From Streptomyces sp. NBC_00457 (GTDB taxonomy: Bacteria; Actinomycetota; Actinomycetes; Streptomycetales; Streptomycetaceae): a stretch of 64,000 nucleotides of DNA. The stretch is taken from NCBI RefSeq assembly GCF_036014015.1, contig NZ_CP107905.1:7688001-7752000 (forward strand). Reading direction: 5' to 3'. The notes under the pieces were generated by a model. The model searched no databases, had not been told where the DNA came from, and saw only the letters and a program-made list of their open reading frames with translations. The position numbers were made by a program, and so were the translations under genes. The first letter of the stretch is position 1. Each line of letters starts with the position of its first letter. Positions 35,686 through 44,328 of this stretch are shown here, piece by piece.

Positions 35686-35826
35686 GGGCACAGAGTCTGC
35701 CAGAAAAGCCCTCGCCCTCCGATCATCCCTTGGTCGGGTTCGGGCCGCACGTCCTACGACGACGGTAGGCCGCGTCCTCCTCCCTGCGCACTGGCGCAGA
35801 GGGAAGTTCTCCGCCTCAGGGACGAC

Positions 35827-36873
35827 TCAGGAACGACTCCGGTCCCCGGTCCGCTCACCAGGCGCCGAAGCCGTCGAACCGCGCACCACCAGCTCCGGCA
35901 TGAACACGAACTCACTGTGCGGCGCGGGCGTCCCCCCGATCTCCTCCAGCAACGTCCGCACCGCCGCCTGCCCCATCGCCGGAACCGGCTTGCGGACCGT
36001 CGTCAGGGGCGGGTCGGTGAAGGCGATCAGCGGGGAGTCGTCGAAGCCCACCACCGAGATGTCCCGGGGGACTTCCAGACTGTGCTGCCGGGCCGCCCGT
36101 ATCGCGCCCAGCGCCATCATGTCGCTGGCGCACACCACCGCCGTACAGCTTCGGCCGATGAGCGCGGTGGCCGCCGCCTGGCCGCCCTCCAGCGTGTAGA
36201 GGGAGTGCTGGACCAGCTCGGTCTCGATCGTGTCCGTGGCCAGTCCGAGCTGGTCCTGTACGGAGCGGACGAAGCCCTCGATCTTCCGCTGGACCGGCAC
36301 GAACCGCTTCGGGCCGAGCGCGAGGCCGATCCGGGTGTGGCCGAGCGACACCAGATGTGTGACCGCCAGGTTCATCGCGGCCCGGTCGTCCGGCGAGATG
36401 AACGGCGCCTGCACCTTGGGGGAGAAGCCGTCGACGAGCACGAACGGCACGCCCTGCGCGCGCAACTGCTCGTAGCGCTGCATGTCGGCGGTGGTGTCGG
36501 CGTGCAGTCCGGAGACGTAGATGATCCCGGCGACGCCCCGGTCGACGAGCATCTCGGTCAGCTCGTCCTCCGTCGAACCGCCCGGGGTCTGGGTGGCCAG
36601 GACCGGTGTGTAGCCCTGCCGCGTCAGCGCCTGGCCGATCACCTGGGCCAGGGCCGGGAATATGGGGTTCTCCAGCTCCGGGGTGATCAGGCCCACCAGG
36701 CCCTCGCTGCGCTGCCGCAGGCGCACGGGACGTTCGTAGCCGAGGACGTCCAGTGCGGCCAGCACGGACTGGCGGGTGGTGGCGGCGACGCCCGGCTTCC
36801 CGTTGAGGACGCGGCTGACGGTCGCTTCGCTCACCCCCGCCTGAGCAGCGATGTCGGCAAGCCGTGTGGTCAC
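35827..36873 (-). CDS. malR: LacI-family maltose regulon repressor MalR (Reg1)
   Basis: A 348-residue LacI/GalR protein. The N-terminal helix-turn-helix TRLADIAAQAGVSEATVSRV is followed by the hinge NGKPGVAATTRQSVLAALD. The periplasmic-binding-like core has PFVLVDGFSPKVQAPFISPD and VVCASDMMALGAIRAARQ. It closely resembles Streptomyces MalR/Reg1, which represses malEFG and starch-degrading genes until maltodextrins are present. The GTG at 36871-36873 is chosen because the HTH begins there; an ATG at 36966 would add 31 basic residues. It diverges from malE across a 556-bp regulatory region. Confidence 0.92.
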   Translation of the reverse strand: MTTRLADIAAQAGVSEATVSRVLNGKPGVAATTRQSVLAALDVLGYERPVRLRQRSEGLVGLITPELENPIFPALAQVIGQALTRQGYTPVLATQTPGGSTEDELTEMLVDRGVAGIIYVSGLHADTTADMQRYEQLRAQGVPFVLVDGFSPKVQAPFISPDDRAAMNLAVTHLVSLGHTRIGLALGPKRFVPVQRKIEGFVRSVQDQLGLATDTIETELVQHSLYTLEGGQAAATALIGRSCTAVVCASDMMALGAIRAARQHSLEVPRDISVVGFDDSPLIAFTDPPLTTVRKPVPAMGQAAVRTLLEEIGGTPAPHSEFVFMPELVVRGSTASAPGERTGDRSRS

Positions 36874-36995
36874 GGGAGTGGACTGTACCGGCCGTCCCTC
36901 GCCTTGCACACCGATCGGACGCCGGGCGCGGGCGGTGGACCGGCGCTGTGCGGGTTGCTGCGGCATGGCGTCCCCTCGGAAACGATCGGCAAGAG

Positions 36996-37012
36996 CTTGC
37001 AGAGTCTTGCAC
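36996..37012 (+). promoter_or_regulatory. Candidate MalR operator, direct repeat
   Basis: CTTGCAGAGTCTTGCAC: two CTTGCA copies ten bases apart, in the position expected to control malR itself and/or malE. Confidence 0.65.
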
Positions 37013-37098
37013 AGCACCGTCCGTGCCCGCTCAACCTCGCAGAACAACGGTCTCACAGTGGTCGACGATGGGTCACGTACGGATAACTTCAGAGACGT

Positions 37099-37119
37099 CT
37101 TGCACTTTTTTGCTGCAAG
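37099..37119. promoter_or_regulatory. Candidate MalR operator, inverted CTTGCA/TGCAAG pair
   Basis: CTTGCAC at 37099-37105 and CTGCAAG at 37113-37119 face each other around a T-rich centre, about 310 bases before malE. Confidence 0.65.
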
Positions 37120-37220
37120 GACTTTCGCGCCGCTTACATCGCTGTTACGTTCTCGACGCCCGGCCGCCGCAACGGCGCAGTCGGCAAGTCGCAGGGACGG
37201 ACGACGGGACCGCCTCCTGC

Positions 37221-37396
37221 GGGCCCTGTCGCCACATTCCCGTCTGCCTCGCGACGCCTGGCACGCACGCTCGCCGCGTTGCCGAACCGCCCACGTGGCT
37301 CCGCCACGAGGGCGCTCCGGCGCCTTGCGATCGCACGCACCAGACGCCGCGAGGCCCGCCCTTCCGGCGGACGACGGGAATGTGGCGACAGGGCCC
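37221..37396. repeat. MITE-like 176-bp element with 24-bp perfect terminal inverted repeats
   Basis: The ends 37221-37244 and 37373-37396 are exact reverse complements (core TGTCGCCACATTCCCGTC). Inside them, GCCTCGCGACGCCTGG near the left end pairs with CCAGACGCCGCGAGGC near the right end at 14 of 16 positions. The centre contains CGTGGCTCCGCCACG. No coding sequence is evident. A non-autonomous mobile element or a large RNA hairpin both fit. Confidence 0.75.
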
Positions 37397-37429
37397 ACCC
37401 ACACGGGCTTTAACCCTCAAGGAGAACTC

Positions 37430-38701
37430 ATGCGGCGTGGCATAGCGGCCACCGCGCTGGTGGCGTCCCTCGCCCTCGCGGCGACGGCCTGCGGCGGAGA
37501 TGGCGACAGCGGAGACAAGGCCGACGGTCCGGTCACCATCACCTGGTGGGACACCTCCAACGCCACGAATGAGGCGCCGACGTACCAGGCCTTGGTCAAG
37601 GAGTTCGAGGCCGCCAACAAGGACGTCAAGGTCAAGTACGTCAACGTCCCCTTCGACCAGGCGCAGAACAAGTTCGACACCGCCGCCGGTGCCAGCGGCG
37701 CCCCGGACGTGCTGCGCTCCGAGGTCGGCTGGACGCCCGCCTTCGCCAAGAAGGGCTACTTCCTTCCGCTGGACGGCACCGAGGCCCTCGCCGACGAGAG
37801 CAAGTTCCAGCCCAGCCTGATCGAGCAGGCCAAGTACGAGGGCAAGACGTACGGCGTGCCGATCGTCACCGACACCCTCGCGCTGGTCTACAACAAGGAA
37901 CTCTTCGAGAAGGCCGGCGTCGAGGCCCCGAAGACCTGGGACGACCTGAAGAAGGCCGCCGCCACGATCAAGGACAAGACCGGCGTCGACGGCTACTGGG
38001 GCTCCACCCAGGCCTACTACGCCCAGTCCTTCCTCTACGGCGAGGGCACCGACACCGTCGACGCCGACGGCAAGAAGATCACCGTCAACTCGGCCGAGGC
38101 CAAGAAGGCGTACGGCACCTGGCTGGACCTCTTCGACGGCAAGGGCCTGCACAAGGCCGACACCACCGCCGACGCCTACGCCCACATCCAGGACGCGTTC
38201 GTCAACGGCAAGGTCGCCGCGATCGTCCAGGGCCCGTGGGAGATCACCAACTTCTACAAGGGCTCCGCGTTCAAGGACAAGCAGAACCTCGGCATCGCCA
38301 CCGTCCCGGCCGGCTCCAGCGGCAAGGCGGGCGCCCCGACCGGCGGGCACAACCTCTCCGTGTACGCCGGCTCCGACGAGGCGAAGCAGCAGGCCGCGCT
38401 GAAGTTCCTGAAGTTCATGACCTCGGCGAAGTCCCAGGAGGCCGTGGCCCTGAAGAACTCCACGCTGCCGACCCGCGACGACGCCTACACCGCCGAGGTC
38501 AAGGCCGACCCGGGCATCGCCGGCTACCAGGGCGTCCTCTCCGCCGCCCAGCCGCGCCCGGCGCTGCCCGAGTACAGCTCCCTCTGGGGCCCGCTGGACA
38601 CCGAGCTGCCCAAGATCGCCGGTGGCAAGGAGTCCCTGGACAAGGGTCTGAGCAACGCCGAGACCGCGATCGCCAAGCTGGTGCCGGACTTCAGCAAGTG
38701 A
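37430..38701 (+). CDS. malE: Maltose/maltodextrin ABC transporter, substrate-binding lipoprotein
   Basis: A 423-residue extracellular lipoprotein. The signal peptide ends in the lipobox LAATAC (Cys near residue 20). The mature protein is a family 1 solute-binding fold: ITWWDTSNATNEAPTYQALV at the start, APDVLRSEVGWTPAFAKKGY, and GKVAAIVQGPWEITNFY, the signature of maltose-type binding proteins. It captures maltodextrins for MalFG. AAGGAGA precedes the ATG. It is the first gene of malEFG and is preceded by MalR-type operators and the inverted-repeat element. The ATPase is not encoded here; in Streptomyces the shared MsiK usually serves. Confidence 0.94.
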   Translation: MRRGIAATALVASLALAATACGGDGDSGDKADGPVTITWWDTSNATNEAPTYQALVKEFEAANKDVKVKYVNVPFDQAQNKFDTAAGASGAPDVLRSEVGWTPAFAKKGYFLPLDGTEALADESKFQPSLIEQAKYEGKTYGVPIVTDTLALVYNKELFEKAGVEAPKTWDDLKKAAATIKDKTGVDGYWGSTQAYYAQSFLYGEGTDTVDADGKKITVNSAEAKKAYGTWLDLFDGKGLHKADTTADAYAHIQDAFVNGKVAAIVQGPWEITNFYKGSAFKDKQNLGIATVPAGSSGKAGAPTGGHNLSVYAGSDEAKQQAALKFLKFMTSAKSQEAVALKNSTLPTRDDAYTAEVKADPGIAGYQGVLSAAQPRPALPEYSSLWGPLDTELPKIAGGKESLDKGLSNAETAIAKLVPDFSK

Positions 38702-38709
38702 CCCCGAGT

Positions 38710-38752
38710 GGCCGTCGGATCCCCCTGAAATGGGGGGAGGGATCCGGCGGCC
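38710..38752 (+). promoter_or_regulatory. Stem-loop between malE and malF
   Basis: GGCCGTCGGATCCC pairs with GGGATCCGGCGGCC (one mismatch) around a G/C-rich loop, starting nine bases after the malE stop. It is a likely attenuator or mRNA-protecting hairpin that keeps the binding protein more abundant than the permeases. Confidence 0.65.
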
Positions 38753-38798
38753 ATCGGCCTGCGCGTCGTAACCCTCGAGCCTCCAGAAAGTGCCGAAC

Positions 38799-39749
38799 AT
38801 GACAGTCGCCGTCCAGCGCCTGAAGCACAGCTACCAGAAGTACTGGTACGCCTACGCCATGATCGCCCCCGTGATCATCGTGCTCGGCGTCCTCGTGCTG
38901 TATCCGCTCGCGTACGGGTTCTACCTGACGCTCACGGACGCCAACAGCCTCAACACCGGTCGCACGATCGGCGTCAACGAGATCGAGGCCACCTACAAGT
39001 TCATCGGCTTCGACAACTACGCCGACATCCTGTGGGGCGAGACCGCCTACGACCGCTTCTGGTCGCACTTCATCTGGACGGTGTTCTGGACGGCGGCCTG
39101 TGTCGCCCTGCACTACTGCATCGGCCTGGGCCTGGCGCTGCTGCTCAACCAGAAGCTGCGCGGCCGCACCTTCTACCGGCTGATCCTGGTCCTGCCCTGG
39201 GCCGTGCCGACCTTCGTCACCGTCTTCGGGTGGCGCTTCATGCTCGCGGACGGCGGCATCATCAACTCCGCGCTGGAGACGCTCCATCTGCCGACGCCGC
39301 TGTGGCTGGAGGACACCTTCTGGCAGCGGTTCGCCGCGATCATGGTCAACACCTGGTGCGGGGTGCCGTTCATGATGGTCTCGCTGCTGGGCGGTCTGCA
39401 GTCGATCGACTCGACGCTGTACGAGGCCGCGGAGATGGACGGCGCCACCCCCTGGCAGCGGTTCCGGTACGTCACGCTGCCCGGCCTGAGGGCCGTCAGC
39501 TCCACCGTCGTACTGCTCGGCATCATCTGGACCTTCAACCAGTTCGCCATCATCTTCCTGTTGTTCGGCGACACGGCCCCGGACGCCCAGATCCTCGTCA
39601 CCTGGGCCTACTACCTCGGCTTCGGACAGCAGCCGCGCGACTTCGCGCAGTCGGCGGCGTACGGCATGCTGCTGCTGGCCATCCTGATCGTCTTCACCTC
39701 CTTCTACCGCCGCTGGCTGAACCGCAATGACCAGCAGCTCGCGATCTGA
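38799..39749 (+). CDS. malF: Maltodextrin ABC transporter permease MalF
   Basis: A 316-residue membrane subunit with about six helices and a cytoplasmic EAA loop (EAAEMDGATPWQRFRYVTLP) that docks the ATPase. It pairs with MalG to form the channel for maltodextrins delivered by MalE. The ATG at 38799 is preferred; an in-frame GTG at 38790 is an alternative. The next gene begins 13 bases after the stop. Confidence 0.93.
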   Translation: MTVAVQRLKHSYQKYWYAYAMIAPVIIVLGVLVLYPLAYGFYLTLTDANSLNTGRTIGVNEIEATYKFIGFDNYADILWGETAYDRFWSHFIWTVFWTAACVALHYCIGLGLALLLNQKLRGRTFYRLILVLPWAVPTFVTVFGWRFMLADGGIINSALETLHLPTPLWLEDTFWQRFAAIMVNTWCGVPFMMVSLLGGLQSIDSTLYEAAEMDGATPWQRFRYVTLPGLRAVSSTVVLLGIIWTFNQFAIIFLLFGDTAPDAQILVTWAYYLGFGQQPRDFAQSAAYGMLLLAILIVFTSFYRRWLNRNDQQLAI

Positions 39750-39762
39750 GGCAGGAGCCCCC

Positions 39763-40671
39763 ATGAGCACTACGACCGTCAAGACGTCCGCTCCCGCCGA
39801 TCAGCCGCCCGCGTCCGGCGCGCCCCGCAAGGTGCGCCGGCGCGGCGAGCGCGGGCCCGGCGCGTCCCTCGCGTCCCACGGCATCCTGATCGCCGCGAGC
39901 CTGATCGCGCTCTTCCCGATCGCCTGGCTGGTCTTCCTCTCCCTCGGCCCGGACAAGGACGACTATCTGCACCCCGGAGGGATCTGGGGGAAGATGACGT
40001 TCGACAACTACTCGTTCGTCCTGTCGGACACGAACTTCTTCGACTGGCTGAAGAGTTCGCTGATCGTCTCGCTGGGTGCCACCGTGATCGGTGTGTTCGT
40101 CGCCGCCACCACCGGATACGCGGTCTCCCGGATGCGCTTCCCGGGCTACAAGAAGTTCATGTGGGTGCTACTGGTCACCCAGATGTTCCCGGTAGCCGTA
40201 CTCATGGTGCCGATGTACCAGATCCTCGCGGAACTGAAGCTCATCGACAGCTACGGTGGCCTCATCCTCGTCTACTTGACGACGGCCGTGCCGTACTGCG
40301 CTTGGCTGCTCAAGGGCTACTTCGACACCATCCCGTTCGAGATCGACGAGGCCGGGCGCGTCGACGGGCTGACCCCCTTCGGCACGTTCGCGCGGCTGAT
40401 CCTGCCGCTCGCGAGGCCCGGTCTGGCCGTGGCCGCGTTCTACAGCTTCATCACGGCTTTCGGTGAGGTCGCGTTCGCCTCCACGTTCATGCTGTCCGAC
40501 ACGAAGTACACGCTGGCGGTCGGGTTGCAGAGCTTTGTGAGTGAGCATGACGCGCAGCGGAACCTGATGGCTGCGACGGCTGTGCTGATCGCGATACCGG
40601 CCGCCGGGTTCTTCTACCTCGTGCAGAAGAACCTGGTGACCGGTCTAACGGCAGGTGGAACCAAGGGCTAG
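39763..40671 (+). CDS. malG: Maltodextrin ABC transporter permease MalG
   Basis: A 302-residue permease with a basic, Pro/Ala-rich N-terminus (about residues 1-38), some six helices, and the EAA loop EIDEAGRVDGLTPFGTFARL. It is the partner of MalF. GGCAGGAG precedes the ATG. It is followed by an intergenic repeat copy and a strong terminator before aglA. Confidence 0.93.
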   Translation: MSTTTVKTSAPADQPPASGAPRKVRRRGERGPGASLASHGILIAASLIALFPIAWLVFLSLGPDKDDYLHPGGIWGKMTFDNYSFVLSDTNFFDWLKSSLIVSLGATVIGVFVAATTGYAVSRMRFPGYKKFMWVLLVTQMFPVAVLMVPMYQILAELKLIDSYGGLILVYLTTAVPYCAWLLKGYFDTIPFEIDEAGRVDGLTPFGTFARLILPLARPGLAVAAFYSFITAFGEVAFASTFMLSDTKYTLAVGLQSFVSEHDAQRNLMAATAVLIAIPAAGFFYLVQKNLVTGLTAGGTKG

Positions 40672-40688
40672 AACGCCGGTTCACGAGC

Positions 40689-40730
40689 GCGCCCCAAAGG
40701 GGCGCGGGGAACTGCGCGACCAGCCCCAAC
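40689..40730 (+). repeat. Intergenic GC-rich hairpin repeat after malG
   Basis: GCGCCCCAAAGGGGCGC hairpin followed by GGGGAACTGCGCGACCAGCC; same family as the copies at 34798, 58571 and 61570. Confidence 0.8.
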
Positions 40731-40748
40731 GGTGCCGCACCCAAACCC

Positions 40749-40796
40749 GAGGCGGCCGTGGTGTCTATCCGACCCCGCTGACACCACGGCCGCCTC
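40749..40796 (+). terminator. Terminator hairpin between malG and aglA
   Basis: Perfect 17-bp arms (GAGGCGGCCGTGGTGTC and complement) with a 14-base loop. Confidence 0.8.
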
Positions 40797-40843
40797 GTCA
40801 CCAACTCCCCATGACCAGAACCCCGTTACATACCAAGGACGCC

Positions 40844-42505
40844 ATGACCCAGCAGCACTCCGCCATCGCCCCGGCACCCAACTCCGCCAAAGCCAAGCGC
40901 AGCGACTGGTGGCGGGATGCGGTGATCTACCAGGTCTATCCGCGCAGTTTCGCCGACAGTAATGGCGACGGTATGGGGGATCTGGAAGGCGTACGAACCC
41001 GGCTGCCGTATCTGCGGGACCTCGGGGTCGATGCCGTGTGGTTGAGCCCCTTTTATGCCTCGCCGCAGGCCGACGCCGGTTACGACGTCGCCGATTACCG
41101 GGCCGTGGACCCGATGTTCGGCAATCTGCTCGATGCGGACGCGCTGATCCGCGACGCGCATGAGCTGGGTCTCAGGATCATCGTCGACCTGGTGCCCAAT
41201 CACTCCTCCGACCAGCACGAGTGGTTCAAGCGGGCGGTCGCGGAGGGGGCGGGTTCGCCGCTCCGGGACCGGTACCACTTCCGGCCGGGCAAGGGGGAGA
41301 ACGGCGAACTCCCGCCCAATGACTGGGAGTCGATCTTCGGTGGGCCCGCGTGGACGAGGGTGCCCGACGGTGAGTGGTATCTGCATCTCTTCGCGCCGGA
41401 GCAGCCCGACTTCAACTGGGAGCACCCGGCCGTCGGGGACGAGTTCCGCTCGATCCTGCGGTTCTGGCTGGACATGGGCGTCGACGGCTTCCGTATCGAC
41501 GTGGCGCACGGCCTGGTGAAGGCGGAGGGCCTCCCTGACCTGGGATCGCACGAACAACTGAAGCTGCTGGGCAACGATGTCATGCCGTTCTTCGACCAGG
41601 ACGGGGTGCATGACATCTACCGCCAGTGGCGGACGATCCTGGACGAGTACGCGGGGGAGAGGATCTTCGTCGCCGAAGCCTGGACGCCGACCGTCGAGCG
41701 CACCGCCAACTACGTCCGGCCGGACGAGCTGCACCAGGCCTTCAACTTCCAGTACCTGAGCACGAGTTGGGACGCGGAGGAGCTGCGTACGGTCATCGAC
41801 CGCACGCTGGAGGCCATGCGCCCGGTCGGCGCCCCCGCCACGTGGGTGCTGTCCAACCACGACGTGACCCGCCACGCGACCCGCTTCGCCAACCCCCCGG
41901 GTCTCGGCACGCAGATCCGCTCGGCGGGCGACCGCGAACTGGGCCTCCGCCGCGCTCGCGCCGCCACGCTGCTGATGCTGGCGCTGCCCGGTTCGGCGTA
42001 TGTCTACCAGGGCGAGGAGCTGGGCCTTCCGGACGTCGTCGACCTGTCGGACGACGTGCGCCAGGACCCGGCGTACTTCCGGGGCGCCGGACAGGACGGC
42101 TTCCGCGACGGGTGCCGGGTGCCGATCCCGTGGACGCGTACGGGGCCGTCGTACGGCTTCGGCGCGGGCGACAGCTGGCTGCCCCAGCCCGATGGATGGG
42201 GCGAGTTGAGCATCGAGGCCCAGACGGGTGACGCCGACTCGACGCTGGAGCTGTACCGCACCGCGCTCGCCGTCCGCCGCGAGCAGCCCGATCTGGGCGC
42301 GGGCGACTCGGTGGAGTGGCTGCGCGCCCCCGAGGGCGTCCTGGCCTTCCGGCGCGGGGAGTTCGTGTGCGTGGCCAACACCGGCGCTGAGTCGGTGACG
42401 GTGCCCGCGCACGGTCGCGTGCTGCTCGCCAGCGGTGAGGTGACGGAGGCGGACGGCGAGGCGAAGGTGCCGGCCGACACGACGGTGTGGTGGACCACGG
42501 CCTGA
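40844..42505 (+). CDS. aglA: Intracellular alpha-glucosidase, GH13
   Basis: A 553-residue GH13 alpha-glucosidase without a signal peptide, expected to hydrolyse imported maltose and maltodextrins to glucose in the cytosol. Conserved regions in order: DAVIYQVYPRSFADSNGDGM, region I IIVDLVPNHSS, region II GFRIDVAHG with the nucleophile Asp, region III FVAEAWTP with the acid/base Glu, and region IV LSNHDVTRH. The ATG at 40844 follows AAGGA; an ATG at 40811 is less likely. Despite being next to malEFG it is separated by a strong terminator, so it probably has its own promoter. Confidence 0.92.
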   Translation: MTQQHSAIAPAPNSAKAKRSDWWRDAVIYQVYPRSFADSNGDGMGDLEGVRTRLPYLRDLGVDAVWLSPFYASPQADAGYDVADYRAVDPMFGNLLDADALIRDAHELGLRIIVDLVPNHSSDQHEWFKRAVAEGAGSPLRDRYHFRPGKGENGELPPNDWESIFGGPAWTRVPDGEWYLHLFAPEQPDFNWEHPAVGDEFRSILRFWLDMGVDGFRIDVAHGLVKAEGLPDLGSHEQLKLLGNDVMPFFDQDGVHDIYRQWRTILDEYAGERIFVAEAWTPTVERTANYVRPDELHQAFNFQYLSTSWDAEELRTVIDRTLEAMRPVGAPATWVLSNHDVTRHATRFANPPGLGTQIRSAGDRELGLRRARAATLLMLALPGSAYVYQGEELGLPDVVDLSDDVRQDPAYFRGAGQDGFRDGCRVPIPWTRTGPSYGFGAGDSWLPQPDGWGELSIEAQTGDADSTLELYRTALAVRREQPDLGAGDSVEWLRAPEGVLAFRRGEFVCVANTGAESVTVPAHGRVLLASGEVTEADGEAKVPADTTVWWTTA

Positions 42506-42520
42506 GGGGAATCGCCGTTC

Positions 42521-42549
42521 GATGCCGCGACCGTACACGTCGCGGCATC
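42521..42549. terminator. Bidirectional terminator between aglA and the response regulator
   Basis: GATGCCGCGAC-N7-GTCGCGGCATC, a perfect 11-bp stem that overlaps the stop codon of the convergent response regulator gene. Confidence 0.75.
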
Positions 42550-43222
42550 AACTCCCGCTGACCGCCGCCGACTCGTAGCCCGTGATGTCGTCGGGCGTCA
42601 CCAGGCCGTCCTCGATCGCCCGGGCCAGCATGTCCGCCTTGGTCGGTGCGGTCCTGCCGACCTGCGCGTACTTGACTCGTGCCCGACGGATGTACACGTC
42701 CACCGTGTGCACCGAGACGCCCATGCGCCGGGCGACCGAAGCCTTCGACATGGACTGGAACCACCACAGCAGCGCGGTGCGTTCCTGCGAGGACAGCTTG
42801 GGTCTGCTCGCGCCGCGGTCACCGACCAGGACCCCGGCGGCTGTCGGCGTGACGTAGGGTCTGTCGCCCGCCGCGGCCAGCACCGCGTTCACCAGGTGGG
42901 CCCGTCCTTCGTTCTTCGCGACGAACTCGCATGCTCCGGCCTCCAGCGATTCGAGGACCACCCGCTGCTCGGTGAACTGCGAGAAGGCGATGACCCGTTG
43001 GCCCGCGGCGGCCAGCGTGGCGATGTCGCCGATGACGAGTCTGCCGTGCAGATTCAGATCGAGAATGAGGACATCCGCGACGCCGGGCGCCACATCCGTG
43101 GTTTCGCCGGTGTGCCCCACCGAGATACGCGGCTCCTCGGACAGCCAGGTCTGGATGCCTTCGATGACGACAGGGTGATCGTCGACGATGGCGACGGTCA
43201 GGGAGCCGGTCGTAGCGGCCAT
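42548..43222 (-). CDS. Two-component response regulator, NarL/LuxR type
   Basis: A 224-residue regulator. The receiver domain has the acidic pair in VAIVDDHPVV, the phospho-acceptor Asp in VLILDLNLHG, the Ser in VIAFSQF and the Lys in FVAKNEG. The C-terminal LuxR-type HTH is SKASVARRMGVSVHTVDVYI. It is the last gene of a three-gene overlapping operon with two sensor proteins. The ATG at 43220-43222 lies within the end of the preceding gene. The signal and targets are unknown. Confidence 0.88.
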   Translation of the reverse strand: MAATTGSLTVAIVDDHPVVIEGIQTWLSEEPRISVGHTGETTDVAPGVADVLILDLNLHGRLVIGDIATLAAAGQRVIAFSQFTEQRVVLESLEAGACEFVAKNEGRAHLVNAVLAAAGDRPYVTPTAAGVLVGDRGASRPKLSSQERTALLWWFQSMSKASVARRMGVSVHTVDVYIRRARVKYAQVGRTAPTKADMLARAIEDGLVTPDDITGYESAAVSGS

Positions 43223-44328
43223 CGGGTCTCCCACCACAGCTGATCCTCCTCCTGGTCGTACTGGGCGGACACGGTGAGCGGGCCCGGCGATTCGACGAGC
43301 GTCTGCGGCGGGGCATCGGCCACCACGCTCACCACGACGTCCTCGGGCGTCGTCACCACGGTCACCCGGGCCCGGGTGGCGGCGGTGGCCAGGACCAGCA
43401 GGGTCCCTTCCGCCAGTTCTCGGCGGGCGGATGTCGGCAGGTCGGGCAGGTCGCCGTAGCTCAGCAGGGTCACACGTACGCCACGCCGCTCGGCGATGTC
43501 GGCGCAGGCCCGCAGTTCGTGCAGGAGCGGGTGCGGGGTGTCGTCCGTCTCCACGAACAGCCTCCGCAGGCGTGCCGCCTCCACGGCGGCACGTCGGCGT
43601 ACGACGGTGTCCCCCGGGTCCAGTCGATGTTCCGCCAGACCACGCAGCAGCGGTTCCACTGTGCTGCGCAGGGACTCGTAACGGCGCTGGCGCTCGGCGT
43701 GCACGGTCTCATCGGCGGTCGCACGGGCGAGACGTTCGGCCTGGCCGGCGGCGATCTCGGTGGCCTCCCTCGCGCCGTCGTTGAGCTGCCGTGCCAGATA
43801 CGCGAGGGTCAACTGGACACCGGCGGTGGTGTATGTCACGGCCAGCAGACGGGCGACCATGACATGGTCGAGCGCGTCGTGGGCGGCCAGGAAGGCCACC
43901 GTGACAGCCGTGTTGGCGCCGAGCAGGGCGACCAGCTCCCACAGCGGACGCTGCGTCAGAAGCAGCACGCCGAACCAGCCCACGGTGTTCCACGCCCAGC
44001 TCACGTCGCCGATCATCCCGCCCGTCGGGTACGTGGCGGTGGCGACGACGCCGGAGACCAGCGCCGCCCCCGCGAGCCACCGCGCGGTGTGCCCGCTGAG
44101 CGCGGAACGCAGCAGCAGGACCGACCCGACCGTCTGGATGACCGTGAGGGCCAGCCAGGAGCCCGCGGCGGCGGCCTGCGGCTCGTACACCGGCCAGCCC
44201 CTGAGTACCAGCAGGGTGTCCAGACCCAGGTGCCAGACGCCGACGATCGCCACCAGCCCGATATTGACGGCCATGGCGAAACGGGTGGCGACCATTCCCT
44301 TGGCGACGCCGGCGGTCAGGGTTCCCAC
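43198..44328 (-). CDS. Second, degenerate histidine-kinase-like membrane protein
   Basis: A 376-residue protein with about six N-terminal membrane helices (roughly residues 18-190), then a helical linker rich in Arg/Glu (AERLARATADETVHAERQRR) and a C-terminal domain that aligns in position with kinase ATPases. I cannot find an H-box, N-box or G-box. It may be a pseudokinase co-sensor or regulator of the neighbouring true kinase. The GTG start overlaps the upstream kinase stop by 13 bases, and its own end overlaps the response regulator start, so all three are translationally coupled. Confidence 0.7.
   Translation of the reverse strand: MGTLTAGVAKGMVATRFAMAVNIGLVAIVGVWHLGLDTLLVLRGWPVYEPQAAAAGSWLALTVIQTVGSVLLLRSALSGHTARWLAGAALVSGVVATATYPTGGMIGDVSWAWNTVGWFGVLLLTQRPLWELVALLGANTAVTVAFLAAHDALDHVMVARLLAVTYTTAGVQLTLAYLARQLNDGAREATEIAAGQAERLARATADETVHAERQRRYESLRSTVEPLLRGLAEHRLDPGDTVVRRRAAVEAARLRRLFVETDDTPHPLLHELRACADIAERRGVRVTLLSYGDLPDLPTSARRELAEGTLLVLATAATRARVTVVTTPEDVVVSVVADAPPQTLVESPGPLTVSAQYDQEEDQLWWETRWPLRPAP

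Larger units (their letters stand above)
36874..37429. promoter_or_regulatory. malR-malE divergent regulatory region
   Basis: 556 bases without a gene. It contains two candidate MalR operator clusters (36996-37012 and 37099-37119), possible promoter elements, and then a 176-bp element bounded by perfect 24-bp inverted repeats (37221-37396). The malE ribosome site AAGGAGA starts at about 37419. If the malE promoter is near the operators, the mRNA leader would be some 250-300 bases and would include the whole inverted-repeat element. Confidence 0.7.

Noticed and set aside
35782..35803. Terminator after malR (CCCTGCGC/GCGCAGAGGG)
   Set aside because: The stem needs a two-base bulge and is short; not listed as a feature.
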